Source: Casimicrobiaceae bacterium (lineage in GTDB: Bacteria; Pseudomonadota; Gammaproteobacteria; Burkholderiales; Casimicrobiaceae). Taken from it: DNA of 13,232 bases. This document shows, in pieces, positions 1-5,654 of the stretch (position 1 is the first letter of the stretch; every line of letters starts with the position of its first letter). The notes under the pieces are model-generated. The model worked only from the letters and a program-made list of their open reading frames with translations. It was not told where the DNA came from and made no database searches. The position numbers were made by a program, and so were the translations under genes. The stretch spans positions 1-13,232 of the forward strand of contig CATPAO010000317.1 of NCBI GenBank assembly GCA_955652025.1, written 5' to 3'.

Positions 1-1277
1 GTGAGGAAGAAGAAGCCACTGAGTGCGCGCACGACAAATGTGTTGGGTGTGAAGCAGCTTGTCGGGTTGGTCGATGAAGAGTCGGAGAAAACGACGCAAC
101 CGTTCGCGTTCGCATTAGCGTGATATCCCGCAGCGAAGCTATTATTGCCGCTGGCCGTGCTGCTTTGGCCCCCGGCGACGGTGCTATACCCGCCGCTGGC
201 CGTGCTGCCTTGGCCCCCGGCGACGGTGCTATACCCGCCGCTCGCGGTGTTGAAGTAACCCCCGGCCACCGTCGCGGCAAAGTTGCTCGCGGTGTTGTTG
301 TAACCCCCGCCCACCGTCGCGCCAGAGCCGCTCGCGGCGTTGTTGCCGCCCCCGGCCACCGTCGCGTCGAGGCCGCTGGCGGTGTTGCCTTGTCCGCCCG
401 CGACGGTGCTGTAGTCACCGCTGGCGGTGTTGTTGAACCCGCCGCTGTCGGTCGCATCCAACCCGGTGATGACGTGCGTGCCACCGTAGTTCTTGGGGCG
501 CGCAAAGTAGCCCACCACGTCGATCACCACGTCGGCGGCCGCCCCATTGGTCTTTACGCTCACCTGGTTCGCGCAGTTCGGGGTACAGGCCGGAATGATG
601 GCCCCGTTGGAGAGGGCAAAGATTCCACTCTGGTAATTGAGCACGCTGGTGTTGGGCAGTGCGCCTCCCGTCGGAAACGCAATCAGATTGCCGAGTCCCC
701 CGGGACTAACCACGGCGAAGTTGAGTACCACCGCCGGAGGATTGGCGGGCACGTTGCAGTTGCCCGCGTCGCCCCCTTGCCCAGTGAAGCCGCCCGAACT
801 CACCCACACCTTGAAGTCGCGGGAGGAGTTCGCCCCAATCTGTCCGCCTGCGCTGCGGGTGTCCACAATCCGGCACGGTACTACCGGCGTGTACACGAGA
901 TCATCACTCGCGTCGCCCAGCGCCTTGGTTTGCAGCAGGCTTGGCTTGACGTCTACGGTGGCTACGAGAGCGTTGGCGATCACGTCGCGCAGTCCATCGA
1001 CGGTGCCCGAAAGACTCGCGGCAAGCAGATGATCCGAACGCAGACCCGTAAGCAGTTCACGCAACTGCTCCGCGCTGATTCCGGCTCCTGATCTCGCGAG
1101 AACCGCGCCCCTCTCGCGCATGATCCGATCGACCACTGTGGTCCGGTTCTGGTCGATCGCCAGCAGGGCACTGGCGCCAGCGCGAACGGTGGTCGGAATG
1201 GCGTTGGTGTCTGGCGCACTCAACGCGGGCAGGGCGATGAGTGAAATCAGCGTAATCGCTAGGTTTTGGATATACAT
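1..1277 (-). CDS. Secreted surface protein with YadA-head-like repeats (3' end outside window)
   Basis: The frame stays open from the ATG at 1277 to the left edge, giving 425 residues with no stop. The start is preceded by an AAGGGG Shine-Dalgarno-like sequence. Residues 1-21 form a signal peptide (hydrophobic core, cleavage after ALSA). Residues about 40-120 are helical. Residues about 128-260 form a domain running from YTPVVPCRIVDTR to VVIDVVGYFARP, with Cys135, Cys174, Cys231 and Cys235; this module is known from bacterial secreted surface proteins. Residues about 279-384 are 15-residue repeats of the type SGDYSTVAGGQGNTA, which resemble trimeric-adhesin head repeats. The last residues (NSFAAGYHANAN ... 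NTFVVRALSGFFFL) resemble the segment that, in related proteins, leads into a tail-fibre-type C-terminal domain with an intramolecular chaperone (peptidase S74). That domain is an expectation, not seen. Likely role: surface attachment; exact ligand unknown. Confidence 0.85.
   Translation of the reverse strand, partial: MYIQNLAITLISLIALPALSAPDTNAIPTTVRAGASALLAIDQNRTTVVDRIMRERGAVLARSGAGISAEQLRELLTGLRSDHLLAASLSGTVDGLRDVIANALVATVDVKPSLLQTKALGDASDDLVYTPVVPCRIVDTRSAGGQIGANSSRDFKVWVSSGGFTGQGGDAGNCNVPANPPAVVLNFAVVSPGGLGNLIAFPTGGALPNTSVLNYQSGIFALSNGAIIPACTPNCANQVSVKTNGAAADVVIDVVGYFARPKNYGGTHVITGLDATDSGGFNNTASGDYSTVAGGQGNTASGLDATVAGGGNNAASGSGATVGGGYNNTASNFAATVAGGYFNTASGGYSTVAGGQGSTASGGYSTVAGGQSSTASGNNSFAAGYHANANANGCVVFSDSSSTNPTSCFTPNTFVVRALSGFFFL
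153..422 (-). repeat. Tandem 45-bp coding repeats (six units)
   Basis: Six consecutive 45-bp units encode 15-residue repeats of the pattern SGxxxTVAGGxxNTA, flanked by partial units. The two units at 151-195 and 196-240 differ at a single base, which points to a recent duplication or gene conversion. The other units are more diverged at the DNA level but keep the protein pattern, so selection is on the beta-helical repeat. Confidence 0.85.
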
Positions 1278-1557
1278 GGCGGCCCCTTGATCAGAAGGCG
1301 CCCCGGCGCGGCCGTCACGACACCGCCCGAGCGGCGCCGCACCCATTCTGCGCTAAGTCCAAGGCACGGCCAATTCAACGAAAACCCTCTGTGTGGGCGC
1401 CACCAGAGTGCGCGATTGAGCGCTTCCGCGATCAGCTCGAGGTCGTCGTTTGAAACTGGGGCCAACGCGCGAAGCAGGCGCGTGCGTCGACCCGGTCAGG
1501 AGCCGTGGCGTCCATAACAACCGTAATACGACCCGGTCGCGGCGAAACTTACCGGTA
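1278..1557. other. Intergenic stretch, no convincing gene
   Basis: This gap separates the minus-strand surface protein from the plus-strand helix-turn-helix gene and should hold promoters for both. Short frames exist on both strands, but none has a recognisable domain. One minus-strand frame (1259-1465) has a helix-like N-terminus (SNDDLELIAEALNRAL), overlaps the start of the surface protein, and is not convincing. No clear sigma70 promoter pair was found. Confidence 0.4.
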
Positions 1558-1793
1558 ATGGGCCTGGCGCCCAATGTCGGTAGGCCCAAACGTCACGTGG
1601 CGACTGCCATTACCAGCAAATACATATCGACAACTGAGGTCGCCGAGCGCAATGGCGTCTCTCGTAGACTCGTTCAACAGCTTTGCGCCGAGGGGCTATC
1701 AGAGGAGCGATACACACCGCCCGCGATTGGCTCGTGCCCGAATCATTCAAGTGGGAGTCCCTAAAACGAGGGCCGAAACCGAAGTCGAAGTAG
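1558..1793 (+). pseudogene. Helix-turn-helix DNA-binding protein (excisionase/MerR-like), frameshifted
   Basis: The first frame (ATG 1558, or GTG 1597) encodes KYISTTEVAERNGVSRRLVQQLCAEG, a typical HTH_17/MerR-like winged helix as found in excisionases and small regulators. The coding sense then jumps frame at the GGGG run 1692-1695 and continues as AIRGAIHTARDWLVPESF followed by KWESLKRGPKPKSK, ending at TAG 1791-1793. 'RDWLVP' followed by a basic GPKPKSK tail is the normal ending of such proteins, so one base appears to be missing in the G run. Unshifted, the frame runs to 1764 with an unrelated tail. The gene is either truly broken or carries a sequencing error at the homopolymer. Role inferred: DNA-binding regulator; target unknown. 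Confidence 0.7.
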
Positions 1794-2071
1794 CGGCCGC
1801 GGTTCGTCCCGGACGCTCTTACTCGTTTTCCGCTCACGCGGAGTATGATCAATTCGCCACGATGGTGCCGCTGCGGTGAACGCCGGAACCGGCGACAAAC
1901 CGCGCCCCACCGTATGCCCTCCGGCAAGGTGGGGCGAGGCAAGGCGTGGCATGAGGTGCAACGCAGCACTCGGACGGCTCGGGTTTCGCGACTCGGGCCG
2001 TTCGTCTGCTATTGACCGGGCGAATGTTGCGCTCGACAGATACGCGGTGTGCCCCGACTGATCTGCGGCCG
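1794..2071. other. Gene-free stretch
   Basis: Neither strand shows a frame with a recognisable domain or a good ribosome binding site. The longest minus-strand frame (1761-2195) runs across the HTH gene end and the start of the next gene, and has a low-complexity Arg/Ser/Pro-rich product typical of a shadow frame. Nothing else was seen. Confidence 0.4.
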
Positions 2072-2099
2072 TTGATCCAAGGACCGCGAACCTCATAAT
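2072..2099 (+). promoter_or_regulatory. Candidate sigma70 promoter for the 2120 gene
   Basis: TTGATC (2072-2077), a 16-base spacer, and CATAAT (2094-2099) match the -35 at 4 of 6 and the -10 at 5 of 6 positions. Transcription would start near 2106, a few bases before the ATG at 2120. Sequence match only. Confidence 0.4.
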
Positions 2100-2119
2100 C
2101 GGTGTAGGGGTGGATCGCA

Positions 2120-2530
2120 ATGTCGATTTACGAGGGCCGCTCGGGTCTGATGGGCTACGAGGACGTGCACGAGGTCCCCGTCGCCAGCAACACACCGGTG
2201 CCTTTACCGTCGTCTCATTCGTCCGCCGGGTCGTGGGCTTGGTTGCGGTATCGCAAAGCGAAGCCGATAGATCGTTTGCTGCCTATCAGTGACCGATGGC
2301 TTGAACGACTGCCTCGCGATACGTACCCGGGCGCCCTTGCGACGCACTATCCCCGCATCGTCAATCTCATTGCGTTGCATTGGGATGAGTCCGAAGCGTG
2401 CCCCGCATACTTCAACGAGTTCCTCGTCGACCGTCGCGGCGCGCGGCAAGGATTTCCGCCCGGGGTCCAGCGCGAACTGCTAAGGCTGCGCGACCATTGG
2501 TTCACCCGAGAGCGCACGCCGAAAGCGTAG
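2120..2530 (+). CDS. Conserved hypothetical protein (136 aa)
   Basis: The first 45 residues look poorly conserved. From about residue 48 the protein reads IDRLLPISDRWLERLP, then HYPRIVNLIALHWDES, FNEFLVDRRGARQGFPP and VQRELLRLRDHW. This layout (a 'yPRIxNxiAxxW' segment, then 'LLVDRRGxRxGFPPxV') is one I associate with small uncharacterised proteins of betaproteobacteria; no function is known to me. There is no signal peptide or membrane segment, so it is likely cytoplasmic. The start at 2120 follows AGGGG at a longish distance; a later start is possible. The TAG stop is in the same frame as the next gene, 54 bases upstream of it. The neighbours are other small hypothetical genes on the same strand. 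Confidence 0.7.
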   Translation: MSIYEGRSGLMGYEDVHEVPVASNTPVPLPSSHSSAGSWAWLRYRKAKPIDRLLPISDRWLERLPRDTYPGALATHYPRIVNLIALHWDESEACPAYFNEFLVDRRGARQGFPPGVQRELLRLRDHWFTRERTPKA

Positions 2531-2584
2531 GACCGCAAGAATCCGGTCCACCGGCGCTGGTGCGTTCAGCAGATAATCACGCCG

Positions 2585-3001
2585 ATGCTCTTCGCGCTCG
2601 GCAAGCCCCCGCGCTTGCTCTACCCATTCCGCCATCGCGACCCGCGCACCGGCAGATGGATCCGCGCGCGATACGTGGCCGAGCGGCACGTGATCGCGGA
2701 GCGGTACGTCGAATGGGAGGTCACTGGACCCCCCGAGGTCAGAACGCGCGGTGGTGGCGGATCATTCAACCCGTATCGGATGGTCACCCATGCGGAGCTG
2801 ATGCAGTTGGAAGAGCAACCGCTGCAGATCAACCCGCATTTGGCGAAGCCACCGGCGATCGACGCGCTTGAGGCGTTTCTCTTGCGCGTGTTCCTTCGGC
2901 GCTACGTCACGTACTGTGCGAGGCGGCGGCGGTTCGCTGCGATGAATGGGGCGGCGCGGCTATTTGCGGAAGTGACCGCGACGGCGAGGGCGTCGGCGTG
3001 A
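2585..3001 (+). CDS. Conserved hypothetical protein, basic (138 aa)
   Basis: Residues 11-50 read LLYPFRHRDPRTGRWIRARY, then VAERHVIAERYVEWEVTGPPEVR, a pattern I associate with small uncharacterised betaproteobacterial proteins. The C-terminal half is helical and Arg-rich (FLRRYVTYCARRRRF), which would suit nucleic-acid binding, but this is only inferred. No signal peptide is visible. The ATG at 2585 lacks a good ribosome binding site. The frame is open upstream to the TAG of the preceding gene, and the codons in between (HRRWCVQQIITP) also look coding, so the true start may be a non-standard codon further upstream. The stop overlaps the GTG of the zinc-ribbon ORF, suggesting translational coupling. 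Confidence 0.65.
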   Translation: MLFALGKPPRLLYPFRHRDPRTGRWIRARYVAERHVIAERYVEWEVTGPPEVRTRGGGGSFNPYRMVTHAELMQLEEQPLQINPHLAKPPAIDALEAFLLRVFLRRYVTYCARRRRFAAMNGAARLFAEVTATARASA

Positions 3002-3156
3002 AGAAGCTACGTACGCTCCCGATCTTTTGCATCGTGTGCCAGCGCACGATCCACGCGTCCATCGCTCAGCTTCAGCAAGGGAGCGCGAAATGCCCGCATT
3101 GCGGCCGGCAGATCAAACCGACGCCAGAGTTCGTCGCCGCGATTCAGGTGCTCTAG
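2998..3156 (+). CDS. Small zinc-ribbon protein (52 aa)
   Basis: It begins at GTG 2998 in a four-base GTGA overlap with the preceding gene and ends at TAG 3154-3156. The product starts MKKLRTLPIFCIVCQRTI and carries Cys11-x2-Cys14 and Cys32-x2-Cys35 (CPHCG), a four-Cys zinc-ribbon arrangement. It fits a rubredoxin-like or zinc-ribbon fold in a very small cytoplasmic protein. The overlap implies co-translation with the 2585 gene and therefore a shared process, which is not identified. Its stop overlaps the stop of the convergent membrane protein in the palindrome CTAG. Confidence 0.65.
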   Translation: MKKLRTLPIFCIVCQRTIHASIAQLQQGSAKCPHCGRQIKPTPEFVAAIQVL

Positions 3157-3302
3157 CGCGGGCCGATCAAGTTCAGCGCGTAGTTTGCGATGATCGAAGC
3201 GCCGCCAGATATGAGAATGGCAAGGACGACGCATCCGATTATTACCTGGGTGACGCTACGTTGCGGGGGGCTGCCGAGATCGACGTTGGACAGGGTGTTC
3301 AT
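3153..3302 (-). CDS. Small single-pass membrane protein (49 aa)
   Basis: From the ATG at 3302 the product has a hydrophilic N-terminus (residues 1-17), one membrane segment (about 18-39, VTQVIIGCVVLAILISGGAS) and a ten-residue tail. The frame is open further upstream, to an ATG at 3407, but the extra 35 residues look non-coding. It is convergent with the zinc-ribbon gene and shares its stop in CTAG. It resembles the 46-residue protein at 3895 in size and topology. No family is recognised. Confidence 0.5.
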   Translation of the reverse strand: MNTLSNVDLGSPPQRSVTQVIIGCVVLAILISGGASIIANYALNLIGPR

Positions 3303-3539
3303 GGTGGTGTCCAGTAATCCGCGTCGGGGAGCGCGGGTTCGTGGATGGGACCATCGCAGCCGAATACAGTCTGTGCGCTGTCCAACATAACTGGAAAAAA
3401 TTAGCACCGCTACGTCCGCACCGCTCGCCTGTCGTCACGCTCACGGGGTTCGAGCGGGTGGCGGGCGTGGAGTCTGCGGATGGACCGAAGACAGTCACCT
3501 GGCGTAACCTATGCAAAGGTGTAATCCGATTCGCCTACG
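3303..3539. other. Gap without a supported gene
   Basis: The stretch separates the minus-strand small membrane protein from the plus-strand Cys-rich gene. A plus frame opening at 3341 runs through it and across the Cys-rich gene in the wrong phase, and its composition looks like a shadow. No repeat or clear promoter was found. Confidence 0.35.
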
Positions 3540-3833
3540 ATGGCGCAGACTACTTCGCGCGAGCCGTGGCACGCCGTCAGCATTGTCGGCGGCGCCGGCG
3601 CATGCGCCGCGGTTGCAGCCATTCTGGGCAAGCGCTTTTTCGCCGCCGAAGCTCCCGGAATCCCGCTGCTGAAATGTACGGCCCCGCATCGCTGCAAGTG
3701 CGTCTACCGTCATTTCTCAGACCGGCGAGCACGCCTACGTCGCGCTGCGGACCGGGGCATGTTCGGCAGGCACGCCGGCCAAGATCGGCGCGAAAAACGT
3801 GGACGGCGCGCCGAGGATCTGACGCCGCGTTGA
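3540..3833 (+). CDS. Conserved hypothetical Cys-rich protein (97 aa)
   Basis: The protein reads REPWHAVSIVGGAGACAAVA at residues 7-26, then GKRFFAAEAPGIPLLKC and HRCKCVYRHFSDRRARLRRA, and ends in an Arg-rich tail. Cys22, Cys46, Cys52 and Cys54 (C-x5-C-x-C) with nearby histidines could bind a metal. I associate this pattern (KRFxxxEAPxLPLxxC ... CxCxYRHFxDRRxxxRR) with an uncharacterised betaproteobacterial family. No signal peptide. The ATG at 3540 matches the expected family N-terminus. Function unknown. Confidence 0.7.
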   Translation: MAQTTSREPWHAVSIVGGAGACAAVAAILGKRFFAAEAPGIPLLKCTAPHRCKCVYRHFSDRRARLRRAADRGMFGRHAGQDRREKRGRRAEDLTPR

Positions 3834-3894
3834 TTCGCAGGAAAACGTGCCAGGCCTGTTTCGGCTGATTCGGATGGACCCCCGGGGGGAGTCA

Positions 3895-4035
3895 ATGGAC
3901 GAGCATCAACACGGTCGCGCGCCAAAAGCCAATCCGACGTTGCAAATCTTCAGAGTGGGCGTTCTCGCCGCGCTGCTTATCGTCGCGGCAATAATCGCGG
4001 CCCACTACTTTTTCGATTTGGGCGCCTTTCGCTAA
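3895..4035 (+). CDS. Small single-pass membrane protein (46 aa)
   Basis: ATG 3895 follows a GGGGGA ribosome binding site at four bases. The product has a His- and Lys-containing N-terminus (MDEHQHGRAPKANPT), one membrane helix (about 18-40, FRVGVLAALLIVAAIIAAHY) and a short tail FFDLGAFR. An earlier in-frame ATG at 3847 lacks such a site. Topology and size match the minus-strand protein at 3153-3302. The TAA stop lies inside the left arm of an inverted repeat. No family is recognised. Confidence 0.55.
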   Translation: MDEHQHGRAPKANPTLQIFRVGVLAALLIVAAIIAAHYFFDLGAFR

Positions 4036-4062
4036 GCACATACTGTCGCGGAAATGCTTAGC
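4031..4062. repeat. Perfect 8-bp inverted repeat
   Basis: GCTAAGCA (4031-4038) is repeated in inverse orientation as TGCTTAGC (4055-4062) with a 16-base loop. It overlaps the stop codon of the small membrane protein. No T-tract follows on the plus strand, so it is not a classic terminator; it may be an mRNA-end hairpin or a protein-binding site. Confidence 0.6.
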
Positions 4063-4119
4063 AAGTAGCGGCGGCTTGGGAAGGCGACCTTGCACGCGCA
4101 AATTGCCGGATACGCTGCG

Positions 4120-4314
4120 CTAACTTCGGTGATACCTGTGTCTCGCGTTGCAGATCGCCCGCGCGGCTACTCGAGCCGCCACCGTGAATTGTTCGAGCGT
4201 CGCGTGCCGTTCAGCGTTCTCGAGCTCGTTGATGATCGCAACGCTCTCGAAATGCCGCCGCGTTCGTTCGGACAGATGCGCAAGGTGGCGCGGGGGCGGA
4301 AGCGGTTTGTTCAT
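4120..4314 (-). CDS. Hypothetical 64-aa protein, possible truncated phage-related gene
   Basis: From the ATG at 4314 the product reads MNKPLPPPRHLAHLSERTRR, then HFESVAIINELENAERHATLEQFTVAARVAARA. The opening (PPPxHLS ... TRRxFxxVxxxxELExxH) weakly resembles the N-terminus of P27-type phage terminase small subunits, which are about twice as long. After residue 50 the sense may continue in another frame (DLQRETQVSPKLAQRIRQFA). Third-position GC is high, supporting coding. A longer start at 4362 is possible. The family assignment is tentative. Confidence 0.4.
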   Translation of the reverse strand: MNKPLPPPRHLAHLSERTRRHFESVAIINELENAERHATLEQFTVAARVAARAICNARHRYHRS

Positions 4315-4503
4315 TTCAACTCGTGGTGTTCCTATTGATGCGTGCGAATCGCACATTCCCAAGGTTCTACCGTAGCAAGGGCTAGGCCATGATTCCGAAC
4401 CGACACAGTTTCAAAGCCTTGCAAATAACCCGCGTTGCCATAGTCACGGCATCTGTAATAGGCGCCGACGCTCTCCCTTTCCGCGCGAGTGCCCTTTAGC
4501 CAA

Positions 4504-4920
4504 ATGAGCCTAATGCTTACCGAATCCAAAAGCCTGACCGAGCTGGCGATCTGCAAAGAGCGCACGGCCATGGAAATCCGCGGCTTATGCCTAGCCAATA
4601 GCGCAGTCGAACGCGACCACGCCGACACGTTAGAGCGCGAGGCGGCGGAGATACTCCGATTGGATGATCCGCCCGAGACCGGAATCGGCGGCGAGGTGAC
4701 TAAGCCGCGGGTATTGGGCTTGAAGCACGCACAAGCCGCGGGCCTGGAGTCCATGCGCCGACGCGGTTACCGCATCACCGAGGACGCGAGTATCCGGCGC
4801 ACGCGGGCAAAATCTCCGTTTCAACAGGACTGTTCCTGGAGACCGACGCCCAGCTTATCGACGTGCCGTTCGTACGTTTTCGAAAGCAGCTTTCGAGGAG
4901 GCCACGGCAGGGGTGATTGA
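4504..4920 (+). pseudogene. Unrecognised gene with probable frameshift near its 3' end
   Basis: From ATG 4504 (or ATG 4489) the frame encodes a helical, charged protein (LTESKSLTELAICKERTAME ... AVERDHADTLEREAAEILRL) with high third-position GC, through MRRRGYRITEDAS. Near 4785-4800 the coding sense seems to pass to the frame two bases on, reading YPAHAGKISVSTGLFLETDA and then QLIDVPFVRFRKQLSRRPRQG, with stop at 4914-4916. In the original frame the last 40 residues look like noise and stop at 4918-4920. I recognise no family. The gene is either a decaying one or two overlapping ORFs. Confidence 0.4.
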
Positions 4921-5053
4921 CTTGCGGGATCCGTTTCACTCTCTCGAGGACCTGGGTCCAGATCGCACCGCACCGCGGACACTCGGCCATCAGCTCGGCG
5001 ACCGCGCCCTGCGTGTGCATCAGAAGGAAGAAAATTCGCGGCCGCCCCGGCAT
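4775..5053 (-). CDS. Weak candidate ORF with CxxC motif
   Basis: The N-terminal half (FFLLMHTQGAVAELMAECPR, then CGAIWTQVLERVKRIPQVNH) has high third-position GC and a CPRC motif, so it may be coding; starts at 5053, 5020 or 4990 are possible. The C-terminal half overlaps the plus-strand gene at 4504-4920 in antisense and is probably a shadow. No family is recognised. Confidence 0.2.
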   Translation of the reverse strand: MPGRPRIFFLLMHTQGAVAELMAECPRCGAIWTQVLERVKRIPQVNHPCRGLLESCFRKRTNGTSISWASVSRNSPVETEILPACAGYSRPR

Positions 5054-5214
5054 CCTAGCTGTAGACGCGGACGCTGCGCCCTTGACCGATACCGCCGGCC
5101 TGTTCGATCGCGCGTGCGCAGCGCGAGGCAGATGCGCTACGTGGGTCTGATTGTGGGTATGACCGTCTGTCTTAAAGCAACGTCTATATAAAACAATATA
5201 TTACGTTACGTGAC

Positions 5215-5302
5215 TGGCGGATAGAGTGGGATTCTAACCCACGGTACGTTGCCGTACACCTGATTTCGAGTCAGGCGCCTTCGACCACTCGGCCATCTCT
5301 CC
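5215..5302 (-). tRNA. tRNA-Ser(CGA) with encoded CCA
   Basis: An 88-base class II cloverleaf can be folded: acceptor GGAGAGA, D-arm GCC/GGC, anticodon stem CCTGA/TCAGG with loop CTCGAAA (anticodon CGA, codon UCG), a long variable arm GTACG/CGTAC, a T-stem GTGGG/CCCAC, discriminator G and genomic CCA. Two oddities lie in the 3' part: the T-loop is TTAGAAT (A at position 56 instead of the near-universal C that pairs with G19), and acceptor pair 4-69 is G-A. A TATAAT box lies just upstream. The gene is probably transcribed, but may be impaired. Confidence 0.92.
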
Positions 5303-5312
5303 GGAACTAAAT

Positions 5313-5318
5313 ATTATA
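5313..5318 (-). promoter_or_regulatory. -10 box of the tRNA-Ser gene
   Basis: A perfect TATAAT on the minus strand ends 10 bases before the first tRNA base, so transcription would begin within a few bases of the mature 5' end. No good -35 is seen 16-18 bases upstream. Confidence 0.5.
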
Positions 5319-5399
5319 GCCCAGCGTTCAGGCGCGCCGAGGCTCGAAACGGGGCACAACGGCGCGGCCCATTCACGCTACTATGCGCGCGTTCGCGCC

Positions 5400-5654
5400 G
5401 ATGCGAGCGTTTCTGCTCGCCCACAAGAATATGCAAAAAAGCTGCCAACGCGAATCGACCAGGCCCTGACGCTTGCCGTGCTGGCGCTCGTCCTGGTCGG
5501 CTGCTTTCTCGTCTTGCAGCCGTTTCTGACCGCGGCCGTATGGGCGGCGATCACGGCTACGCGTTGTTGCAGCAGTGGGCGCATCGCCCCCACGGGACGA
5601 TGCGATGTCGCCGCAAGCCTAAGTACCTATAACGATCAACTCACGACGCGGTGA
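5400..5654 (+). pseudogene. Remnant of an AI-2E/PerM-family transporter (N-terminal fragment)
   Basis: The frame reading KKLPTRIDQALTLAVLALVL, then VGCFLVLQPFLTAAVWAAI (about 5435-5550), matches the first membrane segment of AI-2E family transporters (PerM/YdiK type), whose N-terminus commonly reads 'RIDxALTLxVLALLVxGCFLVLRPFxxALLWAAI'. After WAAI, a second frame gives YALLQQWAHRP, resembling the next stretch of the family, so a small deletion with frame change is likely. There is no in-frame ATG at the expected place, and more than 80% of a normal protein of about 350 residues is missing. It is wedged between tRNA-Ser and suhB and is most likely a deletion relic. Confidence 0.6.

Noticed and set aside
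151..422. Regular short repeats considered as a CRISPR array
   Set aside because: The units are contiguous, in frame and encode an adhesin-type repeat; there are no unique spacers and no cas genes.
120..1091. 323-residue plus-strand frame with GVVVTPAHRRARAARG-like repeats
   Set aside because: It is the antisense of the repeat-containing surface protein; its repeats simply mirror the 45-bp units, and the minus frame has a signal peptide and a ribosome binding site.
1524..1532. TAATACGAC, resembling the start of a T7-type phage promoter
   Set aside because: Only nine bases match and the rest of the promoter consensus is absent; most likely chance.
3597..3608. 12-bp palindrome GGCGCATGCGCC
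   Set aside because: It lies within codons for a Gly-Ala-Cys-Ala run of the Cys-rich gene, and short GC palindromes are frequent at this base composition.
5215..5242. Search for a second copy of the tRNA-Ser 3' end as an att repeat
   Set aside because: No second copy of the 3' segment was found by eye elsewhere in the window, so an attachment site is not annotated.
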